DNA of 64,000 nucleotides from SHZI01 sp031409515 (lineage in GTDB: Bacteria; Pseudomonadota; Gammaproteobacteria; Steroidobacterales; GCA-2729495): contig JANNXJ010000025.1 of NCBI GenBank assembly GCA_031409515.1, positions 1 through 64,000 of the forward strand, in the 5' to 3' direction. This document shows positions 8,485-15,991 of this stretch, piece by piece (positions within the stretch are counted from its first letter, which is position 1; each line of letters begins with the position of its first letter). The notes beneath the pieces were generated by a model that had not been told where the DNA came from, made no database searches, and saw nothing but the letters and a program-made list of their open reading frames with translations. Made by a program: the position numbers and the translations under genes.

Positions 8485-9996
8485 TTACCCGGTGATCGTC
8501 AGCGGCAGGAATATCCGGCCCTCATTGCGCTGGATCAGCAGTGGAATGGGCTGGCCCTTGGGCAGCTTGCCCGCGAGACCGGCCAGTTCCTGGGGACTGC
8601 CAACCAGCTGATCGCCAACCTGGAGGATGATGTCGCCGGCGTTCACCCCAGCCCGGGCTGCCGGGCCGGCAGAGACCCCCACCACCAGCACGCCGCCCGT
8701 CTCGATGCCCGTCTGCTCGCGCTGTTCCGCCGTGAGGGCGGCAACCTGGACGTTCAGGATGCCGGGCTTCTGCTCCTCCTGGTCATTGGCGGCCACGACT
8801 TCGTCTTCCGCGGGCTTGAGCTGCGCAACAGTCAGCTTGATCTGCCGGGACTTCTTGTCCCGCCATACCGTCAGCGCCACTTCGGTACCCGGCCGCGTCT
8901 CACCCACCAGGGGGGGCAGATCCGCCGACTGGTTGATCGGCGTGCCATTGAACTCGAGGATGACGTCGCCTGGTTTCAGGCCCGCCTTGCTGGCGGGTCC
9001 CGTCTTGTCGACCTGGCCAACCAGTGCGCCCGCGGGCTTGTCCAGTCCGAAGGACTTGGCGAGGTCCCCGTTCAGGGTCTGGATGCCCACACCCAGCCAG
9101 CCCCGCTGCACGCTGCCGGTAGCGGCCAGCTGGCGCGCCACGCTTACGGCCGTGTTGATGGGAATCGCGAAGGAGAGGCCCATGTAGCCACCACTGCGAC
9201 TGTAGATCTGGGAGTTGATCCCCACGACTTCGCCCCGGGTGTTGAACAGCGGGCCGCCGGAATTACCCGGATTGACGGCCACGTCGGTCTGGATGAAGGG
9301 CACGTAGTTGCCATCCGGCAGGCTGCGGCCCAGGGCGCTGACGATGCCCTGGGTAGCGGTGTGCTCCAGGCCAAAGGGTGAACCGATGGCCAGCACCCAG
9401 TCGCCGACTTCGAGCTGGGAGGAATCGCCGACCTGCACGACCGGCAGCCCCTTGGCATCGATCTTGAGCAGGGCAACGTCCGAAGCCTTGTCGAGACCGA
9501 TGACCTTGGCCGTCTTCTCGGAATTGTCGGCGAGCTTCACGATGATCTCGTCGGCACCATCGACCACATGGGCGTTGGTCAGGATCTCGCCATCGGCAGA
9601 AATGATGAAGCCTGACCCGAGGGAGTTACCTTCCCGCGGGCCTGGCCTGGAGCGGGGACCCGGCATCCCGCGAAACTGACGGAAGAGCTCTTCCATGCCC
9701 GGTGGCATACCCGGTGGCATACCCTCCGGCAGGCCATTCATGCCCTGACCCTCCTCTTCCTTCTGGGTAGTGCTGATGTTGACGACGCTCGCCTGATTGC
9801 GCTTGATGATGGCCTTGAAGTTCGGGAGTCCCGGCTGCGCCTCCGTTGACTGAGTGGGTGTTGACTGAGTGGGCGGTACCTGAGCGGGGCTGGTCAACGG
9901 CTCGGCGGGTCCGGAGACGGCAGGCCCGGACAGGGCGCTGCCGAGCATCACGGCGGCGGTCACAGCGACGAGCACCAGAGGGACTTGGTAGCGCAT
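8485..9996 (-). CDS. degP: Periplasmic serine endoprotease DegP/Do family
   Basis: A 503-residue trypsin-like protease with two PDZ domains, acting in the periplasm on misfolded proteins. A signal segment (residues 5-25) is followed by a Pro/Thr/Gln-rich stretch. The catalytic triad is visible: His143 (NAHVV), Asp173 (SDVALL) and Ser246 (GNSGGPL). The PDZ domains follow at roughly 280-370 and 410-500. The loop before the protease core holds a GMPPGMPPGM repeat. I chose the ATG at 9996 because it begins the signal peptide; the frame stays open to 10179 but that extension does not look like protein. It is probably co-transcribed with the two-component genes downstream. Confidence 0.92.
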   Translation of the reverse strand: MRYQVPLVLVAVTAAVMLGSALSGPAVSGPAEPLTSPAQVPPTQSTPTQSTEAQPGLPNFKAIIKRNQASVVNISTTQKEEEGQGMNGLPEGMPPGMPPGMEELFRQFRGMPGPRSRPGPREGNSLGSGFIISADGEILTNAHVVDGADEIIVKLADNSEKTAKVIGLDKASDVALLKIDAKGLPVVQVGDSSQLEVGDWVLAIGSPFGLEHTATQGIVSALGRSLPDGNYVPFIQTDVAVNPGNSGGPLFNTRGEVVGINSQIYSRSGGYMGLSFAIPINTAVSVARQLAATGSVQRGWLGVGIQTLNGDLAKSFGLDKPAGALVGQVDKTGPASKAGLKPGDVILEFNGTPINQSADLPPLVGETRPGTEVALTVWRDKKSRQIKLTVAQLKPAEDEVVAANDQEEQKPGILNVQVAALTAEQREQTGIETGGVLVVGVSAGPAARAGVNAGDIILQVGDQLVGSPQELAGLAGKLPKGQPIPLLIQRNEGRIFLPLTITG

Positions 9997-10307
9997 GGAT
10001 GAGATCCTGAATCTTCCAGATGAAAATTGTGAAGGAGACGACAGAGCTGCAACCTGGATAGTAGCCGGAGTCAGACCCGGTTCGTGACACCGGCGAGCGG
10101 CGGAGCCGTCATCGCCTGAGACAGAGGGGGGACAGAGTTCAGGCTGTGCCGTGCCCGCTTGCCCACCCGCCGGTGCCACTAAGTCACGTCGTCGAAAGTC
10201 CAGGTCATCTCTACACGTCGTGCCTGGGGAGGGGGTGACTCACCAGAGCACGGGGCAATAGTGGACCCCGCCCCATCGCGGGAGCGTTGCGGGGAACTTA
10301 AGATTTC
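9997..10307. other. Intergenic region between degP and the SDR gene
   Basis: About 310 bases with no credible gene. It must hold the degP promoter, reading leftwards. A TGAACTC...TCTCA pair on the minus strand near 10118-10142 loosely resembles a sigma-E promoter, but the spacing is too short to claim it. It also contains CCTGAGACAGAGGGGGG (10115-10131), which recurs upstream of ybiT. At the right end, TTAATTGGGGTC resembles half of the GGGGTCAGAC repeat and supplies the stop codon of the SDR gene. Confidence 0.5.
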
Positions 10308-11087
10308 TTAATTGGGGTCGGGCTTGAGGGTGGCGAAAGCCTGGCGCCAGGCCCCGGGGGCGAGACTGGGGTCATTGACCAGCTCGACAGTGGCATTGCG
10401 GGCTCCGGGCTGGCTGAGGCTTTCAATCAGCACCAGGGCCAGATCGTCCCGGGACAAGGTGCTGCGCAGCAGGGGCCGCCAGTTGTCCCCCTGCTCGAGA
10501 CGCAGGCCCTGCTGGCCGGCCGGCTGATTCACGAGCCCGCCGGGCCGGACAATGGTGTAGGTGAGGCCGCTGGCCCGGAGGTAGTCCTCCCCCTTCAGGC
10601 GCCAGCCCAAAGCGCCCTTCGTCGCCTTGTTGAAGGGATGGGCCGGATCGGTCACGCCGATCGCCGTGAGCAGCACAAAGTGCTGCACCTGCTCCTGGCG
10701 GGCAGCGTCCACCAGATTGCGGACCCCGCCGTAGTCAACGAACTCCGCGCTGTTGTCGTCGCCCACCGTGTTGGCGCCGATGACGCTGATGACCCGCCCG
10801 ACGCCCTGCATGGCAACCGCGACCTGCGCCGGATCACGGACGTCGCACTCCACCCAATCGACTCCGGCAAAATCCGGGCCCAGGCGCTGCTCGGCAGCGG
10901 CCCGGCTGCGGGTCATGGCCCGCAACGGGATGCCCTGCTCCTTGAGGCGCTGGATCACATAGCGCCCGGCCCGACCGGAAGCCCCGGCTACCAGGACCAG
11001 CTCGCCGTCCCGGGACGGTGCGCTGGCGCAACCCGGCAGGGCGAGAATGAGCGCCAGGACAAGGCCAGTCAGGCACCGGCGGTTCAT
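10308..11087 (-). CDS. Atypical SDR/NmrA-like NAD(P)-binding protein with lipobox
   Basis: A 259-residue protein with a Rossmann start VLVAGASGRAGRYV (Gly35, Gly38, Gly41), and a fold like the SDR_a5/NmrA NAD(P)-binding group (for example YlbE-like reductases). Unusually, residues 1-20 form a lipoprotein-type signal (hydrophobic core ending LPGC, Cys20), which would export and anchor a nucleotide-binding protein. The ATG overlaps the stop of the beta-propeller gene by four bases (ATGA), so the two genes form an operon. The enzymatic substrate is not recognisable; a classical YxxxK motif is not evident, as expected for atypical SDRs. Confidence 0.75.
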   Translation of the reverse strand: MNRRCLTGLVLALILALPGCASAPSRDGELVLVAGASGRAGRYVIQRLKEQGIPLRAMTRSRAAAEQRLGPDFAGVDWVECDVRDPAQVAVAMQGVGRVISVIGANTVGDDNSAEFVDYGGVRNLVDAARQEQVQHFVLLTAIGVTDPAHPFNKATKGALGWRLKGEDYLRASGLTYTIVRPGGLVNQPAGQQGLRLEQGDNWRPLLRSTLSRDDLALVLIESLSQPGARNATVELVNDPSLAPGAWRQAFATLKPDPN

Positions 11088-12022
11088 CCCCGGAACACGG
11101 CGATCCCGGCCAGGGAACGGAAGGGCGCCGTGAAGCCGGCGTCCATCTGCTGCACGATCTTTTCCTCCTTGAGGTCGATACGCGCGGCAACCCCGGTCCA
11201 GACGTTGGCGGCCAGCGCGTAGCGCGGGTCCACATCGGGCGTCACCTGGGCCCAGCCGTAACCGGGGAGCGGGATGTGCTGCAGGACCTTGCCCGCCTCG
11301 TCATACACCGCGAGGCCGTCGGCGACAGTGCACAGCAGCCGCCCGTCCGCGAGATAGGCCACGGCGATGAACCAGCGCTTGTCGGTGCGATCGTAGGGAT
11401 CTGCATCGGGGTAGCCGGCGAGGTCCGGCATCTGGCGGCGATTGCGCAGGTCGTAGCGCATCAGCCGGCGGGCGGTCTCCGTCGTGTAGGTGATGAACTC
11501 CCCGGACGGGTGCAGCGTGGAGTGGGTGACACCCTTGAAGCGGGTCGGCTCCGGCGCGTACTCGGTGGGGTAATCGTCCAGCAGCTTCAGGTCAGGGCTG
11601 TACTTATAGATGTGTCCGACACCCAGCGTGCCATCCGCAAGAAACTTGGCGCTGGTGCCCTTCCAGATCTCCTTGCCGATGAAGTACTCACCGAAGTAGT
11701 GATTGCCGGCCTTGTCCCAGCTGACGCTACCGAAGGAGCGTCCCGAGTCCCAGGGCGGCAGCTCCTTCGCGTCCGGCGTGGCCCGCACCGCGATGTGGTC
11801 GTGGCAGTCGAAGCCCCAGAGGGTGCCGTCCGGCGCCACCGTGCAGCCGACGATAAAGTAGCGGGTGCCGCTGGTGTACCAGGTGCCCTTCGCGATCCAG
11901 TTCTTGTCGAACTGGAGGATCCGCCCCTCCCCCATGTGATCGTCATCCGGGTTGTTGAGGTAGGTACAGCCCAGAAAAATGTCACCCTTTTCAAAGGGTT
12001 TCAGCGTGGAAGTCTTTTGCAC
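11084..12022 (-). CDS. Predicted beta-propeller (SMP-30/NHL-like) protein
   Basis: A 312-residue protein with repeated blade-like strings such as GRILQFDKN, VAPDGTLWGFD and LADGRLLCTVADGLAVYDEAG, suggesting a six-bladed propeller of the SMP-30/gluconolactonase/NHL type. There is no signal peptide. I place the start at a GTG (12022) because AAGGAG sits eight bases before it; the frame stays open to an ATG at 12076. It is in an operon with the SDR gene and divergent from the Rieske oxygenase gene (98 bases between starts), which suggests a shared catabolic role. Substrate unknown. Confidence 0.65.
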   Translation of the reverse strand: MQKTSTLKPFEKGDIFLGCTYLNNPDDDHMGEGRILQFDKNWIAKGTWYTSGTRYFIVGCTVAPDGTLWGFDCHDHIAVRATPDAKELPPWDSGRSFGSVSWDKAGNHYFGEYFIGKEIWKGTSAKFLADGTLGVGHIYKYSPDLKLLDDYPTEYAPEPTRFKGVTHSTLHPSGEFITYTTETARRLMRYDLRNRRQMPDLAGYPDADPYDRTDKRWFIAVAYLADGRLLCTVADGLAVYDEAGKVLQHIPLPGYGWAQVTPDVDPRYALAANVWTGVAARIDLKEEKIVQQMDAGFTAPFRSLAGIAVFRG

Positions 12023-12120
12023 TGACGGAACTCCTTGGGATGTCTCCCCCGGATTATTGCCGAATCCTTTGGCCAAGTCCTGGCGAAATATGGCTGTCCC
12101 GTAGTTGCGAGCGCGCGTCC

Positions 12121-13314
12121 ATGTACATCAATTTCTGGTATCCCGTTGGCCGGACGGAAGACGTGACGGACAAGCCGGCGAGCGTCCGGTTGCTGGGTCT
12201 GCCCTTCGTCGCCTGGCGGGACTCGAAGGGCACGGCTCACGTGATGAGCGACACCTGTGTCCACCGGGGGGCCTCACTCAGCAAGGGCACGGTCAAGGAC
12301 GACTGCATTGTGTGCCCCTACCACGGCTGGCGCTACGAGGCCGGTGGCAAGTGCAAGACCATTCCCTCACTGGGGGCGGACGCCAAGGTGCCGTCCCGGG
12401 CCAAGATCGACAGCTATCCCGTCGAAGAACGGTACGGCCTGGTGTTCGCCTTCCTCGGTGACCTGCCAGCAGCCGAGCGACCCCCCATCTACACGATTCC
12501 GGAGTGGGACCAGGAGGGCTGGCGGGCTACCCCGGTCACGATCATCGAACTCGATCTGTACTTCGAACGCTCCATGGAAAACGGCCTGGATCCCGCCCAC
12601 AACGAATTCGTCCATCCGTCCCAGGGGTCGCCGGGGATGGAGCCGGACTACCTGAAGTACGGCCTGAACCTGGAAAACTCCGAGTGGGGTACGAAGTTCT
12701 TCGTGGCCTTCGACGAGAAGACCCACCAGCAGTCGGACTTCACGGGCCTGCGCGCCTCGAAGAGTGGCGTCCGGGCCGGTTCGGGGAGTCACGGTCCCAA
12801 TCACCTGCAAACCTGGATCAACTTCAGCGCCACCAACTCGTTTCACCAGTACTTCTTCGAGGCGCCGGTGGACGAGGCCCACACCCGGGTCTACTTCATC
12901 AACACGCGTAACTGCATGATGGATCCGAAGATGGATTCCCGGGCCTACGACGCCAACATGAAGGTGGCCAATGAGGATATTGCGGTGCTGATGCACCTCA
13001 ATCCGATCCGCACGCCCGAGAGCAACATCAAGGAGATCCTGCTGCCCACCGATCAGGCCGTGGTCAAGTACCGGGAGTATCTCGGCCAGTGGGAAGAGCG
13101 GGGCTGGCGCGTCGACCTGAAGAAGCTGCGGGCGGATGCCGGCGACGTCGCCTACGCCATCCCCTGCCCCGACCGGCGCACGTCCGGCAACTGGGTGCTG
13201 GACGCGGTGCCGCTGCTGCCGGGAAAAGACGCTGCCACTGATGCTGCCACCGCCACCGTAGGAGCGGCTTTAGCCGCGACCGCCCCCCGCACCGCCGGAG
13301 TGGGTCGCGCCTGA
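12121..13314 (+). CDS. Rieske non-heme iron ring-hydroxylating oxygenase, alpha subunit
   Basis: A 397-residue oxygenase subunit. The Rieske 2Fe-2S ligands are Cys46, His48, Cys65 and His68. The mononuclear iron site is ENGLDPAHNEFVH with bridging Asp157 and ligands His160 and His165. The length and single-subunit look fit the VanA/PAO-like or carbazole-type oxygenases that need separate reductases; none is encoded next to it. The start is the ATG at 12121; upstream in-frame codons look non-coding. The last 20 or so residues (ATVGAALAATAPRTAGVGRA) are encoded by a REP doublet, which also gives the TGA stop. Substrate unknown. Confidence 0.85.
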   Translation: MYINFWYPVGRTEDVTDKPASVRLLGLPFVAWRDSKGTAHVMSDTCVHRGASLSKGTVKDDCIVCPYHGWRYEAGGKCKTIPSLGADAKVPSRAKIDSYPVEERYGLVFAFLGDLPAAERPPIYTIPEWDQEGWRATPVTIIELDLYFERSMENGLDPAHNEFVHPSQGSPGMEPDYLKYGLNLENSEWGTKFFVAFDEKTHQQSDFTGLRASKSGVRAGSGSHGPNHLQTWINFSATNSFHQYFFEAPVDEAHTRVYFINTRNCMMDPKMDSRAYDANMKVANEDIAVLMHLNPIRTPESNIKEILLPTDQAVVKYREYLGQWEERGWRVDLKKLRADAGDVAYAIPCPDRRTSGNWVLDAVPLLPGKDAATDAATATVGAALAATAPRTAGVGRA

Positions 13315-13326
13315 AGGCGCTCCTAC
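13258..13326. repeat. REP doublet between the convergent Rieske oxygenase and sulP genes
   Basis: GTAGGAGCGGCTTTAGCCGC (from 13258) is followed after about 20 bases by the inverted GCGCCTGAAGGCGCTCCTAC (13307-13326). The left unit has GCGGC/GCCGC stems while the right has GCGCC/GGCGC, so two REP variants are paired. The element contains the TGA stop of the oxygenase gene (13312-13314) and the TAG stop of sulP on the other strand (13323-13325). Confidence 0.85.
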
Positions 13327-14918
13327 GGGTCCAGTTGCAGCGCTCTGGCGAGGGCCAGCGCGGCGCCAAAATCGTCGGCAAACGAGAGACGCCCCGGCAC
13401 AGGAAGAAACTTCATGCCATCGAGAACCTTGCGGGGCTGGGCCTGGAGCCCCGACAGGATGAGGTGAATGCCTCGCCGCTCGCAGCGGTCGGCAAGCCCC
13501 TGCAAGGCATGGACCCCGCTGGCGTCCATCATCGGCACCAGCCGTGTCCGGAGAATGAAGACTCTCGGTGCCTTGGCAAACTGATCCAGTACATCGTCCA
13601 GCCGGCTCGCGACGCCAAAGAATAACGGGCCACTGATCTGGAAGGCCTCGACTCCGGGTGGTAGCCGCAGCCGCTGCTCCCGGTCCGGGTCCGCAGCGCG
13701 ATCGTCAGCTTCCTCATCCATCGCCAGAGTACCGCTCCGGATCTCCACGACGCGGGCCATCCGGTCCATAAACACCAGGGCCGCCAGCACTACACCCACT
13801 TCGATAGCCAGGGTCAGGGTGGTGAAGACCGTGAGCCCAAAAGTCACGAGGAGGACGAGCCCGTCGCCCCGCGGGGCAGACAGGAGGTGCCGGAAACGCT
13901 CGTGCTCGCTCATGTTGTAGGCCACTACGGTCAGCAGTGCCGCCAGTGAAGCGAGCGGCACATAGCTCACCAATGGTGCGGCAACGACCAGAAACAGCAG
14001 TAGCAGCACGGCGTGCAGCATCCCCGCCACGGGGGAGACCGCGCCGGCCCGCACGTTGGTCGCTGTCCTGGCGATGGCGCCAGTCGCCGGCAGGCCACCG
14101 AACAGACCCGAGACCGTGTTGGCGACACCCTGCCCCACCAGCTCCATGTTTGACCGGTGGCGACGCCCCGTCATGCCATCGGCAACCACCGCCGACAACA
14201 GGGACTCGACGCCGGCCAGGAAGGCGATAGTGAAGGCAGCGGGTAGCAGCTCCTGGAGACGCGCGAGGGAAACTGCCGGGAGGCTGGGCACAGTGACGAG
14301 ATGGGGCAGCTCCCCAAAGCGCGAACCAATGGTCTCGACCGGCAGCCCCAGCATCTGGGCAGCCACTACGCCGGCGATAACGACGAGCAGAAAGCCCGGG
14401 GCCTTTGGCGCCAGCTTCCGGATCACGACAATGGCCACAATAGACACCACCGCAAGCCCCACCGCCCAGGGGTTGGTGCCGGACAGTCCGCCCAGGATGG
14501 CGGTCAGCTTGGGCAGGAACTCCGCCGGTACGTTGCGCACCGTCAGACCCAGCAGATCAGGTATCTGGCTGAAAAAGATGATCACGGCGATGCCCGCTGT
14601 GAAGCCGGTAATCAGCGGCTGGGGCATGTACTTCATCAGCGTGCCGAAGCGCATCAGGCCCGCGATGATGAGGATGATGCCGGCCATGCAGGTGGCCAGC
14701 ACGAGACCGTCGTAGCCATGCCGGAGAATGACGGCGTATACCACCGGGATGAAGGCCCCGGTCGGCCCGCCAATCTGGACCCGGGAGCCGCCCAGCGCCG
14801 AGACCAGGAACCCGGCAACGATCGCCGTCAGGAGGCCCTTATCCGGTGTCGTGCCACTCGCGATGGCAATGGCGATGGCCAGCGGGAGAGCCACGATCGC
14901 CACCGTGAGGCCGGCCAC
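13323..14918 (-). CDS. SulP-family anion transporter with STAS domain
   Basis: At least 531 residues: ten or more hydrophobic segments followed by a cytoplasmic STAS domain (VEAFQISGPLFFG, then VPMMDASGVHALQGLADRC). The SulP family moves sulfate, bicarbonate or other anions. The annotated start is a GTG (14918) at the edge of the first helix. In-frame sequence continues upstream for about 28 codons (to roughly 15002), reading IFEPKLVTVLREGYSLDAF, which is the usual amphipathic SulP N-terminus, yet contains no ATG, GTG or TTG. The true start may be a rare codon or the start has been lost. The stop codon is in a REP element. Confidence 0.85.
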   Translation of the reverse strand: MAGLTVAIVALPLAIAIAIASGTTPDKGLLTAIVAGFLVSALGGSRVQIGGPTGAFIPVVYAVILRHGYDGLVLATCMAGIILIIAGLMRFGTLMKYMPQPLITGFTAGIAVIIFFSQIPDLLGLTVRNVPAEFLPKLTAILGGLSGTNPWAVGLAVVSIVAIVVIRKLAPKAPGFLLVVIAGVVAAQMLGLPVETIGSRFGELPHLVTVPSLPAVSLARLQELLPAAFTIAFLAGVESLLSAVVADGMTGRRHRSNMELVGQGVANTVSGLFGGLPATGAIARTATNVRAGAVSPVAGMLHAVLLLLFLVVAAPLVSYVPLASLAALLTVVAYNMSEHERFRHLLSAPRGDGLVLLVTFGLTVFTTLTLAIEVGVVLAALVFMDRMARVVEIRSGTLAMDEEADDRAADPDREQRLRLPPGVEAFQISGPLFFGVASRLDDVLDQFAKAPRVFILRTRLVPMMDASGVHALQGLADRCERRGIHLILSGLQAQPRKVLDGMKFLPVPGRLSFADDFGAALALARALQLDP

Positions 14919-15071
14919 CGCGTCGCGACGGAAGGCATCAAGGCTGTAGCCCTCGCGCAGGACGGTGACCAGCTTGGGTTCAAAGATAGAAACGGTGGCT
15001 ACTCCAGTGCGACTTCTGATCGGAGTATAGAGCTGCCCTCCACAGCGGGCCCTCTGGGGTACGTTATTGCG

Positions 15072-15167
15072 CTAGATACCCGTGAACAGGAGGTCGAGCG
15101 GCTTGATCATCACGTAGCGGGCACGCGTCGCTGGATTGGGATTCCTGTAGACGGTGAACTGCCCCAT
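15072..15167 (-). pseudogene. ccdB: ccdB toxin remnant with in-frame internal deletion
   Basis: A 31-codon frame starting at an ATG that overlaps the ccdA stop (TGATG). The first 18 residues, MGQFTVYRNPNPATRARY, are the usual N-terminus of chromosomal CcdB proteins, and the last residues LDLLFTGI resemble the CcdB C-terminus, ending at TAG. CcdB proteins are about 100 residues long, so about 70 residues from the middle are absent while the frame is kept. This would remove most of the dimer and gyrase-binding surface. It is almost certainly non-functional as a gyrase toxin. Confidence 0.7.
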
Positions 15168-15364
15168 CAGAAGTTACGCAGACCGTCGCTGAACACCCCG
15201 CGGGCCCCGACGTCGGCGTTGTACCCCTCTATCGCCCCGCGGTTCTCCTTCAGCCACTCCGCGCTGCGGCGCTGGCGCAACTTCTCGGCCAGGGCCAGCA
15301 AGTCGCTGTTGATGGTCCCGTTGGTAGCCTTCTTGCGGGCGGCTGGGTCGAAGGTGAATTCCAT
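15167..15364 (-). CDS. ccdA: CcdA-like antitoxin, internally shortened
   Basis: A 65-residue protein from the ATG at 15364 (the frame stays open to an ATG at 15394; the family-like beginning MEFTFDPAARKKATN supports the shorter form). The N-terminal KKATN...INSDLLALA matches the DNA-binding half of CcdA and the C-terminal WLKENRGAIEGYN...GVFSDGLRNF matches the toxin-binding tail. Between LLALA and EKLRQRR about a dozen residues normally present (the INLSATLEQAL segment) are missing. No strong ribosome binding site is visible. The toxin gene directly after it is also deleted, so this is a decayed module. Confidence 0.65.
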   Translation of the reverse strand: MEFTFDPAARKKATNGTINSDLLALAEKLRQRRSAEWLKENRGAIEGYNADVGARGVFSDGLRNF

Positions 15365-15492
15365 AGGATGACTAATGGGCATGATGATGGGCATAACCTA
15401 CCCACACAGCTACGATGGATCAACACCTGAAGCACCAGCTCAGGATGGGCCGCTCGCCGGGCTGCGTCAGCCCCGGAAATGGGTAGTCTTTA

Positions 15493-15513
15493 GCCGGTTT
15501 TGACTCAACCGGC
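15493..15513 (-). terminator. Possible hairpin after the GFA gene
   Basis: A seven-base-pair stem GCCGGTT / AACCGGC with a seven-base loop lies 17 bases beyond the GFA stop codon. On the minus strand it is followed by TAAAGAC rather than a T-run, so it is at best a weak terminator. Confidence 0.3.
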
Positions 15514-15529
15514 CTTTGCATTCAGGTCG

Positions 15530-15991
15530 TCACGGCCTCGGGCCACGCACCCGGAAATCCGCGACAACAGGACCGAACATCTCGGCCGAAGGCATACCGG
15601 GAAAGCTGTGTGGCGCACCAGTCCTGGCCCAGGGAAATCCCTCGGCAGTGCAGGTCTCGGCGAAGGGCGAGAACCAGGCGTGGTCCTCGAGCATCGTCGC
15701 CCTGACATTCACGAAGGCGTCCATGCCCCTCGGCCGCGTAAACAACCAGCTCTTGCAGGACGGGCAGTGGAAGTGCCGGTCCTCCCCCTGGTTGCCGCCG
15801 ACAACAGGCTCGCCCTCGACCACCTCGAAGCCGGACGCTGGCACGAGGACACTCAGGGAATAGGCGCTGGCCGTCATCCGCTGACAGCCCGCGCAATGAC
15901 ACGCCAGGGTCAGGACAGGCGTTGCGGTAACGCGCATACGCACTCGTTCGCACCTGCAGTGCGCCGCCCAGGGCAGTTTCCAGTCGCTCAC
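15530..15991 (-). CDS. GFA/CENP-V-family zinc protein
   Basis: A 153-residue protein of the Gfa (glutathione-dependent formaldehyde-activating)-like family. The zinc-binding cysteines are seen as CRC (residues 12-14), CHCAGC (31-36) and CPSC near 76-79. Family members bind zinc, and some are S-hydroxymethyl-glutathione-related enzymes, but most are uncharacterised. The ATG overlaps the stop of ybiT by four bases, so it is the downstream gene of that operon. Confidence 0.85.
   Translation of the reverse strand: MSDWKLPWAAHCRCERVRMRVTATPVLTLACHCAGCQRMTASAYSLSVLVPASGFEVVEGEPVVGGNQGEDRHFHCPSCKSWLFTRPRGMDAFVNVRATMLEDHAWFSPFAETCTAEGFPWARTGAPHSFPGMPSAEMFGPVVADFRVRGPRP

Noticed and set aside
10118..10142. 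Sigma-E promoter for degP
   Set aside because: TGAACTC and TCTCA elements are present but separated by about 13 bases instead of the usual 15-16, and they deviate from GGAACTT/TCTGA, so this is not supported.
15493..15513. Treating the GCCGGTT/AACCGGC hairpin as a confident terminator
   Set aside because: The stem is only seven base pairs and there is no T-run on the minus strand; kept only as a low-confidence feature.
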